A stretch of 64,000 bases of DNA from an uncultured Lachnospiraceae bacterium (GTDB lineage: Bacteria > Bacillota > Clostridia > Lachnospirales > Lachnospiraceae). The notes beneath the pieces were generated by a model that saw nothing but the letters and a program-made list of their open reading frames with translations, searched no databases and was not told the DNA's origin. Numbering within the stretch: the stretch's first letter is position 1; each line of letters opens with the position of its first letter. Location: assembly GCA_900320345.1 (NCBI GenBank), contig ONRZ01000001.1, positions 1 to 64,000 on the forward strand. Direction: 5' to 3'. This document shows positions 9,579 to 19,200 of this stretch, in pieces. A program made the position numbers and the translations under genes.

Positions 9579-10448
9579 ATGAATTATCTATATGAATACA
9601 GTGATATACTTAATGAACCTTATGAAGCCTTCGAGTTCGATACTGCAGCCAATGAATTTCCCGTGCGCAGCCATTTTCACAGGTACGTGGAAATGCTGTG
9701 CATGACGGAGGGAAGTATGTTTGTCTCGGTAAACGAGAAGGAGTATTATGTTGATGAGGGCGATGTGATGCTTTTCTTCGGGGGTGATGTGCATGCGATG
9801 TATGCAAGCTCCATGAGAAGCGCAAGGTTTATGGGGATAAAGTTCGATGCGAACAGACTGACCGTCAATTCCAGTTATACGCCTCGTCTGTCAACAATGC
9901 TGGCAGCGGCCAGAGGCCAGGGAGCAAGGATGATCTTCGGGCCGGATGAAAATGTACGGTACGGGATAGAGAAGTATTTTTCTTCATGCGCGGCGGAACT
10001 TAAGGGGCGGGGTCTGGGTTATGACGTTAAGGTGCATGCCGATCTGTGCCGTCTTTTGGTATGCCTTTTAAGGATATGGCAGGCGGAAGGCATTGATTTT
10101 TCCGATGTATCCGACTATATTTCCGCAGATGAGCTCAGTCTTCAGAACATACTTGAATATATTGACCTGCATGTTGATGAGAATCTCAAGGTTGCGGAAC
10201 TGGCGAAGCGGTGCGGGATGAGTTATTCGCATTTTGCGAAGAGTTTCAGGGAACTCTACGGAAGATCGTGCAAGGAGCATCTTGAGATATTAAGGATCGA
10301 TAAGGCTGTGGAGATGCTTAAGTTTACGGAATACTCACTCAATGCCATAAGCAGTGAGCTTGGATTTGCCGATTGCAGCCACTTTATCCGGGTGTTCAGA
10401 AAACATAAGGGTGTAACACCGGGAAGCATAAGACAGGAAAGAACATGA
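9579..10448 (+). CDS. AraC family transcriptional regulator
   Basis: DNA-binding regulator of 289 residues. The N-terminal half is a cupin-like sensor (FPVRSHFHRYVEMLCMTEG, EGDVMLFFGGDVHAM), and the C-terminal about 100 residues hold two helix-turn-helix units: VAELAKRCGMSYSHFAKSF and LNAISSELGFADCSHFIRVF, ending in the usual KHKGVTPGSIR. The ATG at 9579 has GGGAG 9 nt upstream and is preferred over the TTG eight codons earlier. It is divergent from the MATE/GH113 operon, which suggests it responds to a sugar or conjugate and controls that operon; this is inferred from position. Confidence 0.92.
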   Translation: MNYLYEYSDILNEPYEAFEFDTAANEFPVRSHFHRYVEMLCMTEGSMFVSVNEKEYYVDEGDVMLFFGGDVHAMYASSMRSARFMGIKFDANRLTVNSSYTPRLSTMLAAARGQGARMIFGPDENVRYGIEKYFSSCAAELKGRGLGYDVKVHADLCRLLVCLLRIWQAEGIDFSDVSDYISADELSLQNILEYIDLHVDENLKVAELAKRCGMSYSHFAKSFRELYGRSCKEHLEILRIDKAVEMLKFTEYSLNAISSELGFADCSHFIRVFRKHKGVTPGSIRQERT

Positions 10449-10480
10449 ACATCTTATGATCAACGTAAACAAAAGCATAC

Positions 10481-10506
10481 AAAACCGTCCGGTTTTCTGT
10501 TATAGT
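10481..10506 (+). promoter_or_regulatory. Extended -10 promoter with a palindrome upstream
   Basis: TGTTATAGT (10498-10506) is an extended -10 element some 36 bp before the ATG of the next gene. A perfect palindrome AAAACC-GTCC-GGTTTT (10481-10496) sits in the spacer. It could be a regulator site, or a short terminator for the AraC gene; the sequence does not decide. Confidence 0.4.
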
Positions 10507-10542
10507 AATATAGGTATTTAAATAATGTGATAAGGAGGCGGT

Positions 10543-11997
10543 ATGAAGTTGAATGAAGCCTTGTTTAACGAGATAATAAACACTTCCCAGGACTGTATAT
10601 TCTGGAAGGATAAGGACAGGAGATTTTTAGGTGCCAATCAGGCCTTCCTTGATTTTTACGGATTTGAGTCCGACGAAGTGATAATCGGAAGGACAGATGA
10701 GGACATGGGATGGCATAAGGATCCCGTGCCGTACATGGCCGATGAATTAAGGGTACTTTCCGGCCAGAGTACATATAAGGTTCCGGGGAAATGCTTTGTA
10801 CATGGTGAAGAGAGGAGCATTGTGGCATCGAAGAGGCCTCTCTATGACGGAGATAAGATAGTCGGTATCGTGGGAAGTTTTTCGGATGTTACCAATATTT
10901 TAAGGAACCGTCCGGCGGCTTACGGAGAAGGGGCCCTGTATAATGCCGACAGTCTCAGGGATTATCCGTATTTTGAAGGAATACTTGAAAAGTATAAGAT
11001 CGATGAGATCCTCGATCCCAGCCTGGGTGTGATAAAGCGTCAGTTCATCACGGAGTTTGCCAGGTCACTTACGGAAGCCGGAACAGCTTTTTGTGCTGTC
11101 GCGGTATCGATAGATAACCTTAAGTTCATCAATGATGCTTACGGACATGAGGCCGGAGAGAGCGTCCGTGCCGTAATAGCCGGGAGGCTTGCGCGTTCAC
11201 TCGAGGATTTCGGAGTCGTGGGCAGGCTTCACGATGATGAGCTTATCCTCATAAATTTAAAGGATATCACGGAAGAAGAGAGAAAGATCTACCTTGACAG
11301 GCTTTATGCAGGATCGGGGATAGTGAGGGGAGACGTACGGGTGGATGACTTCAACCTCTACGTCTGCGCTACCTGCGGATGTGCGGTATATCCTTTTGAT
11401 GCGCCGGACTGCGATGAACTGTTCATGTACGCCGATAAGGCGCTGCAAAAGGGCAGGGAAGAAGGCGGAGACCGTTATGTGATATTCGAAGGCGGAGACC
11501 GCGGTGAAGGTGAGATCAAGAGACTTAAGGGCGTAGGTATATTCAACGGGATGCAGGGTGTTGTCAGGCGCCTTGAGAGAACACCGGGGTTTGAGGAGAA
11601 GCTTCGCTCTCTTATGCCGCTGCTCAGGGATGAGCTCAGGATATCCAAGATGTTTTTTGCAGATGCCAGGGGACAGCTTCGTTCGATCCCGGACTCGGGA
11701 CTCAGGGAGGATGTCAGCGATATTTCGTACCTGATGGACGAATCCGCATACAGCGGAGCGGTGGATGAGGAAATGGGCGAGATAGCGCCGATGCTCCATA
11801 AGGTCCTTGCCAATATGGGAGCAAAGTCTGTCATAATAGCAAGGGTGGGTGTTGACAGGGATACGGACGGCTATCTTGTATGCACAGGCAAGAAAGGCAA
11901 GAGTATCTGGAGCTTTGAAGAGAGAAGTCTTATGTTTTTTGCGGCCAAGTTACTTGCAATGAGGATAAGGCTTGATAAGGATGAAATACCCGAATAG
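10543..11997 (+). CDS. PAS protein with degenerate GGDEF domain
   Basis: A 484-residue cytosolic signalling protein. Residues about 8-125 form a PAS domain (ALFNEIINTSQDCIFWKDKD, ending GSFSDVTNIL). Residues about 165-315 match a GGDEF domain (VSIDNLKFINDAYGHEAGES), but the active-site loop reads GRLHDDELIL where GG(D/E)EF is expected, so cyclase activity is unlikely. A C-terminal region of about 150 residues may be GAF-like. AAGGAGGCGGT gives a strong ribosome binding site. The next gene starts 8 nt after the stop and encodes a membrane sensor, suggesting a two-part sensor. It may bind GTP or c-di-GMP as an effector; this is inferred. Confidence 0.8.
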   Translation: MKLNEALFNEIINTSQDCIFWKDKDRRFLGANQAFLDFYGFESDEVIIGRTDEDMGWHKDPVPYMADELRVLSGQSTYKVPGKCFVHGEERSIVASKRPLYDGDKIVGIVGSFSDVTNILRNRPAAYGEGALYNADSLRDYPYFEGILEKYKIDEILDPSLGVIKRQFITEFARSLTEAGTAFCAVAVSIDNLKFINDAYGHEAGESVRAVIAGRLARSLEDFGVVGRLHDDELILINLKDITEEERKIYLDRLYAGSGIVRGDVRVDDFNLYVCATCGCAVYPFDAPDCDELFMYADKALQKGREEGGDRYVIFEGGDRGEGEIKRLKGVGIFNGMQGVVRRLERTPGFEEKLRSLMPLLRDELRISKMFFADARGQLRSIPDSGLREDVSDISYLMDESAYSGAVDEEMGEIAPMLHKVLANMGAKSVIIARVGVDRDTDGYLVCTGKKGKSIWSFEERSLMFFAAKLLAMRIRLDKDEIPE

Positions 11998-12005
11998 TTC
12001 AGGGG

Positions 12006-13205
12006 GTGTCTGTTTTGGAAGAATTCAATATTAAAACGGATGAAGGTAAGACAGGCGTAAACAGGATGATCCCTGTTGTCATTATCCTGATGCTTCTTGT
12101 GAGTGTCGGATATCTTGCAGCGGGAAGCCTGATAATGCCTGATGACAGCGGGGTGTCCTCAGCGGATTGCGATTCCCTCAATAATTCGTTTGAGATCGTC
12201 CACTCGGACGGGAATACAGAGAATATCACTCTCCCGGCGTCTTATGAACCGTATGATGATGAGAATGATCTGATCTTAAGGACCAAACTTACCGCCGATG
12301 CCGGACATGAATGGGTAATGATCTGGAACATGGGCCATGAGCTTGAAATAAGCGTAGGCGACGAACTGCGACTCAAGGTTGATAATGAAGGACGCAGGCT
12401 TTTTAAGGGAACCGTGGCATATCAGTATGATTTTGCGGATCTTTCCGAAAAAGACAGCAACATGGAATTAAGTATCCGTTTCACGGACTATGCAAATGAA
12501 AATCACCAGATAGGGTCTGTATATATCGGTGACAAGGCGTCTCTTATGATGATGGCGATCAAGGACTATCAGATCGGGATATGGCTTGCGATGATCATGG
12601 CGGCAGTAGGTACGGTCACGGCAGTTTACACACGTATTTTCTCCGAGAATAAGATAGGGGCCAGGGGACTTGTCTTTATGGCGATCGGTGTTACGGTGGC
12701 GTCAGTGTGGTTTTTGCTTAATTCACCTGCTGCCCAGTTTATCTTCCCCAATATCGAAACAGCCAGGGACTGCGCCTTTTTCTTCGCATCAACGATGCCG
12801 CTCCCGATACTTATGTATATTGAGAAGCTTTTTAAGGGCAGATATTCAAAACTTTTCGCGGGATTTAAGATAGCATCTTCCGTAAGCTTTGCGGTACTCG
12901 TTATAGGATATTTCCTGCTGGGATATCCACTCAATACCTTATTCATACCGACCGAGATAAGTGCGGTGGCGGCCCTGGGCACTACATTTGCGATAATCAC
13001 CGCGGATCTTCAGAACAGGAAGATAAAGGAATACTACATAGCTGCGATAGGGATAATAGGCTTCATAGCTTTTGCCCTTATTTATGTTATCATCTTTCTG
13101 CTGTATCCGTATAAGGGGGACAGCGGGATAGTAATGATGCTCGGCATAATACTCATGTATGCGTCGGCGATATTATCGTATAAAAAAAATAAATCAAAGG
13201 AGTGA
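12006..13205 (+). CDS. 7TMR-DISM-like membrane sensor lacking an output domain
   Basis: The protein (399 aa) has an N-terminal membrane anchor (about residues 21-42), an extracytoplasmic beta-rich domain of about 130 residues, then seven hydrophobic segments to the C-terminus. This is the plan of 7TMR-DISM receptors, which normally end in a kinase or GGDEF domain; here nothing follows the last helix but KKNKSKE. Start options are GTG at 12006 or TTG at 12015, the latter 8 nt after AGGGGG. It lies 8 nt after the degenerate-GGDEF gene, which could supply the cytosolic part, and its end overlaps the ribosome binding site of malQ. Confidence 0.7.
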   Translation: MSVLEEFNIKTDEGKTGVNRMIPVVIILMLLVSVGYLAAGSLIMPDDSGVSSADCDSLNNSFEIVHSDGNTENITLPASYEPYDDENDLILRTKLTADAGHEWVMIWNMGHELEISVGDELRLKVDNEGRRLFKGTVAYQYDFADLSEKDSNMELSIRFTDYANENHQIGSVYIGDKASLMMMAIKDYQIGIWLAMIMAAVGTVTAVYTRIFSENKIGARGLVFMAIGVTVASVWFLLNSPAAQFIFPNIETARDCAFFFASTMPLPILMYIEKLFKGRYSKLFAGFKIASSVSFAVLVIGYFLLGYPLNTLFIPTEISAVAALGTTFAIITADLQNRKIKEYYIAAIGIIGFIAFALIYVIIFLLYPYKGDSGIVMMLGIILMYASAILSYKKNKSKE

Positions 13206-13210
13206 TATAT

Positions 13211-14719
13211 ATGAGAGAGAGCGGGATACTGTTTCCGGTATTTTCGGTTCCGTCAAGGTTCGGTATCGGATGCTTTTCGAGGGAGGCATATGAATTTGTT
13301 GATTTTCTGGAAGGCGCGGGACAGGGCTTCTGGCAGATACTTCCGGTAGGACCGACAGGCTACGGTAATTCACCGTATCAGCCGTTCTCGGCATTTGCCG
13401 GTAATCCGTATTTTATCTCGCCCGAGACACTCATAGAAGAGGGACTGCTCACATGGGATGAATGCAGCGAACCTGACTTCGGCAAAGATGAGACGAAGGT
13501 TGATTACGGGGCCCTTTATGAGAACAGGGATGCGCTGCTTTATAAAGCATACGAGCGTTTCAAAAAGGACGATAAGGATGCTAAGGAATATAAGGCATTT
13601 ATAAAGGCCGAGGCTGACTGGCTTGAAGATTATGCGCTGTTCACGGCCATCAAGAAAAAGCTGAAAGGAGCCTCATGGCTTACATGGGAGGATGGCCTTA
13701 AGAAACGTAAGGCAGATGCACTTTCAAAGATAAAGAAGGAACTGAAGGATGAGATAGAGTTTGTCTTCTTCAAGCAGTATGAGTTTGACAGACAGTGGAG
13801 AAAGCTTCGCAAGTATGCAAATGATAAGAACGTTAAGATAATAGGAGACCTCCCCTTTTATGTGTCGCTTGACAGTGCGGACTGCTGGGCGCATCCGGAA
13901 GTTTTCCTTATGGATAAGGATCTTAATCCCAAGGTAGTTGCGGGATGTGCACCGGATGCATTTTCGAGGACCGGTCAGTTATGGGGCAATCCTATATATG
14001 ACTGGAAGGGTCTTTCAAAAAGCGGATATGACTGGTGGATCAAGCGTATCAGAAGGAATTACGAGTTCTATGATGTTATAAGGATAGATCATTTCCATGG
14101 ATTCTGTGAGTATTATGCGGTTCCCTACGGTGATGAGACGGCGGAGCACGGAAAGCTTGAAAAGGGACCCGGCATGGATCTGTTTAAGGCTCTTAAGGCG
14201 GCTATAGGTGAACTTAAGATCATAGCAGAGGATCTCGGAAACAATACTCCGGAGAATGAGGCTCTTTTAGCGGAATCCGGTTTCCCGGGGATGAAGGTGC
14301 TCCAATACGGGTTCACCAGCTGGGATAGTTATTATGTAAACCACAGGCATACAAATAACTGCGTAGTCTATACAGGTACGCATGACAATACTCCGACAAG
14401 GGCATGGGTAGAAGAGATAAATGACGGTGAGAGGGATTTCTGCAGAAGATACATCAATTCGATGAATTCCGATTACGGTCAGCTTGTATGGGATATAATA
14501 AGGGAAGCGTACAGATCGGTTGCGGATCTGTGCATCATACCGCTCCAGGATTATCTGTGCTTCGGACGCGAGGCAAGACTAAATACGCCGGGTACTTCGG
14601 AGGGCAACTGGGAGTGGAGGCTCCGCCCGAACTTTTTATCAAACGAACTTAAGATGAGTATAAGAGGTCTTACGGAGCTGTACAGCCGTATACCCAAGAA
14701 GGATCAGGAAGCGGAATAG
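13211..14719 (+). CDS. malQ: 4-alpha-glucanotransferase (amylomaltase)
   Basis: Transfers alpha-1,4-glucan segments between chains, releasing glucose; part of glycogen and maltodextrin breakdown in the cytosol. A 502-residue GH77 enzyme with the family's N-terminal SGILFPVFSVPSRFGIG, the substrate loop QPFSAFAGNP, the nucleophile Asp in VIRIDHFHGF, the acid/base Glu in IIAEDLG and THDN near residue 391. I chose the ATG at 13211, with AAAGGAG 8 nt upstream; the in-frame GTG at 13202 lies inside that site. A second malQ is at 40845. The 3' end overlaps the convergent GGDEF gene by 16 nt. Confidence 0.95.
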   Translation: MRESGILFPVFSVPSRFGIGCFSREAYEFVDFLEGAGQGFWQILPVGPTGYGNSPYQPFSAFAGNPYFISPETLIEEGLLTWDECSEPDFGKDETKVDYGALYENRDALLYKAYERFKKDDKDAKEYKAFIKAEADWLEDYALFTAIKKKLKGASWLTWEDGLKKRKADALSKIKKELKDEIEFVFFKQYEFDRQWRKLRKYANDKNVKIIGDLPFYVSLDSADCWAHPEVFLMDKDLNPKVVAGCAPDAFSRTGQLWGNPIYDWKGLSKSGYDWWIKRIRRNYEFYDVIRIDHFHGFCEYYAVPYGDETAEHGKLEKGPGMDLFKALKAAIGELKIIAEDLGNNTPENEALLAESGFPGMKVLQYGFTSWDSYYVNHRHTNNCVVYTGTHDNTPTRAWVEEINDGERDFCRRYINSMNSDYGQLVWDIIREAYRSVADLCIIPLQDYLCFGREARLNTPGTSEGNWEWRLRPNFLSNELKMSIRGLTELYSRIPKKDQEAE

Positions 14720-15999
14720 AGGCACCATCCGGCTTTCCCATGATTCTTTACATAGTAGAGCGCTTCGTCGGCGTGTTTGTACAGCGTCTGGAAATCAAGA
14801 CCGGATGCAGGGAACATTGCGATGCCGATGCTCATTGATACCATGCCTTCGACAGCTTCTCCGTCAAAGGCATGTACGACCTGATCTTCTATGCGGTCTG
14901 CCAGCAGCTCGGCATTCTCAGCGCTTCCGATGTTATTGGCAAATACCATGAATTCATCTCCGCCGATACGACCGGTGACGTCCATTCCCTTGAAGTTGTT
15001 TCGTATTATCTCGCCGATGGCTGCAAGCACATGATCGCCGGTGCTGTGGCCGAAGGTGTCGTTTATACGCTTGAAGTTATCCACGTCGAAAATGATCAGG
15101 GCACCTATACGATCACTGTCTTTATATTTCGGGAGAAGATTCATGATAAGGGTTTCGGTGGCCTTCTTGTTCATAAGTCCCGTAAGCCCGTCATGATCGG
15201 CGCGAAGCTGCAGTTCTATTTCCTTCAGTTTATCCTCATGGATATCTATGATATGCCCTATGACATGTGATACATAGCCTTCCTTGCCCATGATGCTGAC
15301 GACATTTGCCTTATACCAGCGGTATTCATCGGAATCCGTATTAAAACCGTTGCTGCGGAATTCAATACTGTCACGGTGGCAATGATACATAGCGCTCGTG
15401 AACATCTTGGCGTAAAGTTTAATGTCTTCATCATGGATCCCGCTTGTGGGGATCTTCTCGAGATAGCCCTGTATGACCTCATCGTGGGCGATCGAGTCTG
15501 TCTGTGCGTAACGGAATACACACACATCGGTACGACAGTTGAAATCAAAGGTTATGTCTGTGTCCATCAGAAGATGCATGTAGTCGGACTGTCGTTTTAA
15601 TTCCTCTTCGATCGTCTTCTGCTCGGTACAGTCAGTGATGATGGTGCTGATCACGTTCTTATCGCCGGACCTTGAATACAGGTTTCCGTTTATGCGTAAC
15701 CACATAAGGCTGCCATCGGTATTGACTATCCTGAATTCAAATGATGCTGTGCCGTCGTCGGCCAGAATGTCCTTGATACCCTGAGTAAAGACAGCGGTAT
15801 CGTCCGGGATGACAGACATACGGATGTTTGAAAACAGACGGTCCACCATATCCTTCCTGCCGCCCATCATCCTGTAGAGCCCGCCGTTAAGATATACCGG
15901 AGATATGTTGAGCGTCTTCGCATCCACTTCAAATGCGCAGATGCCGCCGATAAAATTTTCTACTATCGAATCAATGAATTCTCTGTGTTCCTCAGCCAT
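14704..15999 (-). CDS. PAS-GGDEF diguanylate cyclase
   Basis: Predicted c-di-GMP synthase. An N-terminal PAS domain (FIDSIVENFIGGICAFEVD, ending TIITDCTEQKTIEEEL) is followed by a second PAS-like segment (about 150-265, ending IGHIIDIHEDKLKEIE) and a complete GGDEF domain with DHDGLTGLMNKKA and IGGDEF. There is no signal or membrane segment, so it acts in the cytosol. The start is uncertain: ATG at 15999 (MAEEHREF) has no strong ribosome binding site, and the frame is open to a TTG at 16059. A minus-strand TATAAT at 16069-16064 would favour the ATG. It faces malQ with a 16-nt overlap. Confidence 0.88.
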   Translation of the reverse strand: MAEEHREFIDSIVENFIGGICAFEVDAKTLNISPVYLNGGLYRMMGGRKDMVDRLFSNIRMSVIPDDTAVFTQGIKDILADDGTASFEFRIVNTDGSLMWLRINGNLYSRSGDKNVISTIITDCTEQKTIEEELKRQSDYMHLLMDTDITFDFNCRTDVCVFRYAQTDSIAHDEVIQGYLEKIPTSGIHDEDIKLYAKMFTSAMYHCHRDSIEFRSNGFNTDSDEYRWYKANVVSIMGKEGYVSHVIGHIIDIHEDKLKEIELQLRADHDGLTGLMNKKATETLIMNLLPKYKDSDRIGALIIFDVDNFKRINDTFGHSTGDHVLAAIGEIIRNNFKGMDVTGRIGGDEFMVFANNIGSAENAELLADRIEDQVVHAFDGEAVEGMVSMSIGIAMFPASGLDFQTLYKHADEALYYVKNHGKAGWCLYSAS

Positions 16000-16161
16000 G
16001 ATGTTTAATCTGAATCTGATCTTATCAGTGTAGTATGTAACGAAAACAATATCCTGCAAAATGATTATAACTTAATAGTTCTGTTCGAACAAGTGATAAG
16101 GAACAAATTTCATACCTGTATTGGAGAGCTCAAATTTTTATTATCAAATCATCAAATTTTA

Positions 16162-16189
16162 TTGAAAATTCAAATAATTGTGATAGAAT
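16162..16189 (+). promoter_or_regulatory. Promoter of the ESX/type VII-like operon
   Basis: TTGAAA (16162-16167), a 16-bp spacer and TAGAAT (16184-16189) preceded by TGA form an extended -10 sigma-A promoter. Transcription would start near 16196, giving a 50-nt leader to the ATG at 16246. It excludes the upstream in-frame extension of the EssC gene. No other strong promoter is seen before 30326. Confidence 0.7.
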
Positions 16190-16245
16190 TTTTATGTGTT
16201 TTAAATGATCATACTACAAATCCGACCGAAAGACAGGACTCACAA

Positions 16246-19200
16246 ATGTTGGCAGAATATGTAGGCATTCAACTTGATTTAGTAGATCCGAAGGGGAAAA
16301 TATACTCTTTGTGGCTGCCCAACATCGATCCTGCCGGAAAGTATTCGTTCAGTGAACACGGAATTGAATGTCTCTGTATTGAAGCCATAGAAGGCAGGTG
16401 GTATATAACCTGTCAGGATGGTGCACAATTTGCCGATCTTCCCGATGATGAAAAATACAGCACACCGCTGCGTGATAATATGCTGTATAAGATCGATCAG
16501 GGTCTGCGCTATTACCTTCTGTATGTTGAAGTTCATACGATCGCAAACACAACCTTTCACAATTACAGGATAAAGGGTTCCGAACGCATATCGATAGGCC
16601 GAGTAAACGGCAATGATATCAAATATGAAGACCCCAGGATCTCCAGCGTACATGCATATATAGGGAAACGTGACGGGAAGTGGTACGTTCAGGATAATGA
16701 CAGCCTTAACGGCGTTTATGTCAATAGCTATAAGATCAAGGATACAGTACTGGAACCCGGAGATGTGATCTATATACTCGGGCTTAAGATAATCATAGGA
16801 ACAGAGTTTGTTTCCCTTAATCTGCATGGAAGACGTGTTGCGGTAAACAGGAACAGATTGGTGCCGTATCAAAGTGCGGGAAATGAGATCAAAGATGCAG
16901 TCGAAGACGATACGGATGATCTGTTCAATCGCCAGCCGCGAAAAAGAAAAGCGCTTAAGTTTGAGCCGATACCTATCGATAATCCGCCCATGTCCATGAG
17001 CGGTGACAAAATGCCGCTGATGCTCACAATGGGGAGGAACGCTGTCTTTGGCGTATCATCGCTTATGGCAGGTAATTTTACTTCCGTGATCAGTACGATG
17101 CTCTTTCCTATTTTGACACGTAGATATACGGATAAACAGAAGAATGAATATGAAGAGAGAAGGAAGACAGTTTACAGGGCATATCTTGAGAAGAAGCATA
17201 CACAGATAAAAAAGGAACAGAACAGGGAAGAACAGATCTTACGATGGAACTATCCCGAATTATCCAAGGTGCTCAGATTTCCCGTCGAGAAGGACAGGTT
17301 ATGGGAACGACAGAAAACGGATGATGATTTTCTGACCGTACGGGTTGGTGTGGGTGATATGCGCCTGCTTTCCGAGATCGAGTATAATGGGCAGGAATTC
17401 ATGCTGGATGAGGATGAACTCGAAAAGGAAAGAAGGAGTCTTTGCGAAGGTAAGTATTGGATAAAAAATGTTCCGATACAGACAAATCTTATAGAAGATT
17501 TTGCCTGCGGTGTTTCCGGAGATGAAAAGATCAGAAAAGAATTTGTGAGAAACATGCTGCTTCAGCTTGTCATGCTTCACAGTTATGACGAGGTGAAGAT
17601 AGTCTTTCTATGCGATGAAAAGGATATAGAATATTTCGGATTTGTAAGATATATACCCCATATATGGGACGATAAGAGAGAGATCCGTTTTTTGGCTCAT
17701 AACGCGAGCGACAGTATAAGGATAAGCGAATATCTGAAGAAGGAAATATACCCTCAGGATGATAAAAAGGAACCTGAGGAATTACCGAAATATCTGAAGA
17801 CTCATCCGTATTATGTCGTATTTGCGTTAGATAAACGCTGCTTTGACGGTATGGAGATCTTAAAGACGATACTGCAGGAAGACAGGTCGGTGGGTGTGTC
17901 GATAGTGGCTGCATTTGATGACCTCCCAAAGGAGTGCTCCAAGATATTCTCGTTGGATCCGATAAGTGAGAGTTCGGTTCTGTATATAAAACAACTTGAT
18001 CATGAAACAGATCATTTTGTTCTGGAAGCGTATGACAGGAAATTGTCGAAAGAAGCAGTGAGAAGTCTTGCAAATACAAGACTGAGAGTGATGGCACAGA
18101 CGCATATCCTGCCGAAGTCATATACTTTTCTTGAAATGTTTTCAGTCGGGAAAATAGAGTATCTTAATATAGAAAACAGATGGGCGAATAATAATCCTGT
18201 CCAATCTCTGACGACACCGATAGGTATAGGTGAGGACGGATCTCTGTTTATGCTTGATCTGCATCAGAAGTATCACGGTCCGCATGGATTGGTCGCGGGA
18301 ACCACAGGATCAGGAAAATCGGAATTCCTGATGACCTATATACTGTCGATGGCGGTTAATTATCATCCAGATGAGGTTGCTTTTGTTCTTATCGATTATA
18401 AGGGCGGCGGCTTGGCAGGTGCCTTTGACGATCCGCTGCACGATATACATCTGCCGCATCTTATCGCTACCATAACCAATCTGGATGGGAATGCCATACA
18501 GAGATCTCTTATATCTATCGAAAGCGAATTGCTGCGCCGTCAGAAAATATTCAGTGATGTTAAGAACATTTCCGGTGAAGGCACAATGGATATTTATACA
18601 TATCAGCGTCTGTATAGAAACGGGCTTGTCAAAGAGCCTTTGCCCCATTTATTTATCATTGCCGATGAGTTCGCAGAACTGAAGCAGAAAGAGCCCGAGT
18701 TTATGGAAAAACTGATCAGCGCGGCCAGGATAGGGCGCAGTCTGGGTATTCATCTGATACTTGCCACGCAGAAACCGTCCGGTGTCGTAAACGATCAGAT
18801 CCGAAGCAATACTAAGTTCAGGGTATGTCTTAAGGTGCAGGATTCGGCGGACAGCAATGATATGCTTAAGAGACCTGATGCCGCTGAGATCAAGGAAACA
18901 GGAAGATTCTACTTACAGATTGGTTATAACGAATTCTTTGCCTTGGGACAGTCGGCCTGGAGCGGTGCGGATTATGTGCCCCGGGAGACGATACAGAAGA
19001 ATCTCGATGAGAGCATTCAGGTTCTGGATCCGTTGGGACAGAATATTATTGAAGTAAAAAAGAAGGTAAAGACAGGACCTGCAGAGGGAACGCAGCTGGT
19101 TTCGATCGTCAGGCATATATCCGATATAGCAAAGAATCGCGGAATAAAGGTCAGGCCTTTGTGGAAACCCCCGCTTCCGCTCGTTCTGCCATATGATGAA

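Noticed and set aside
10481..10496. Rho-independent terminator for the AraC gene
   Set aside because: The 6-bp palindrome is small and is followed directly by an extended -10 element; more likely a regulator site or chance.
16093..16245. N-terminal extension of EssC by 51 residues
   Set aside because: The extension covers the extended -10 promoter at 16162-16189 and lacks a ribosome binding site; the ATG at 16246 has AGGA at good spacing.
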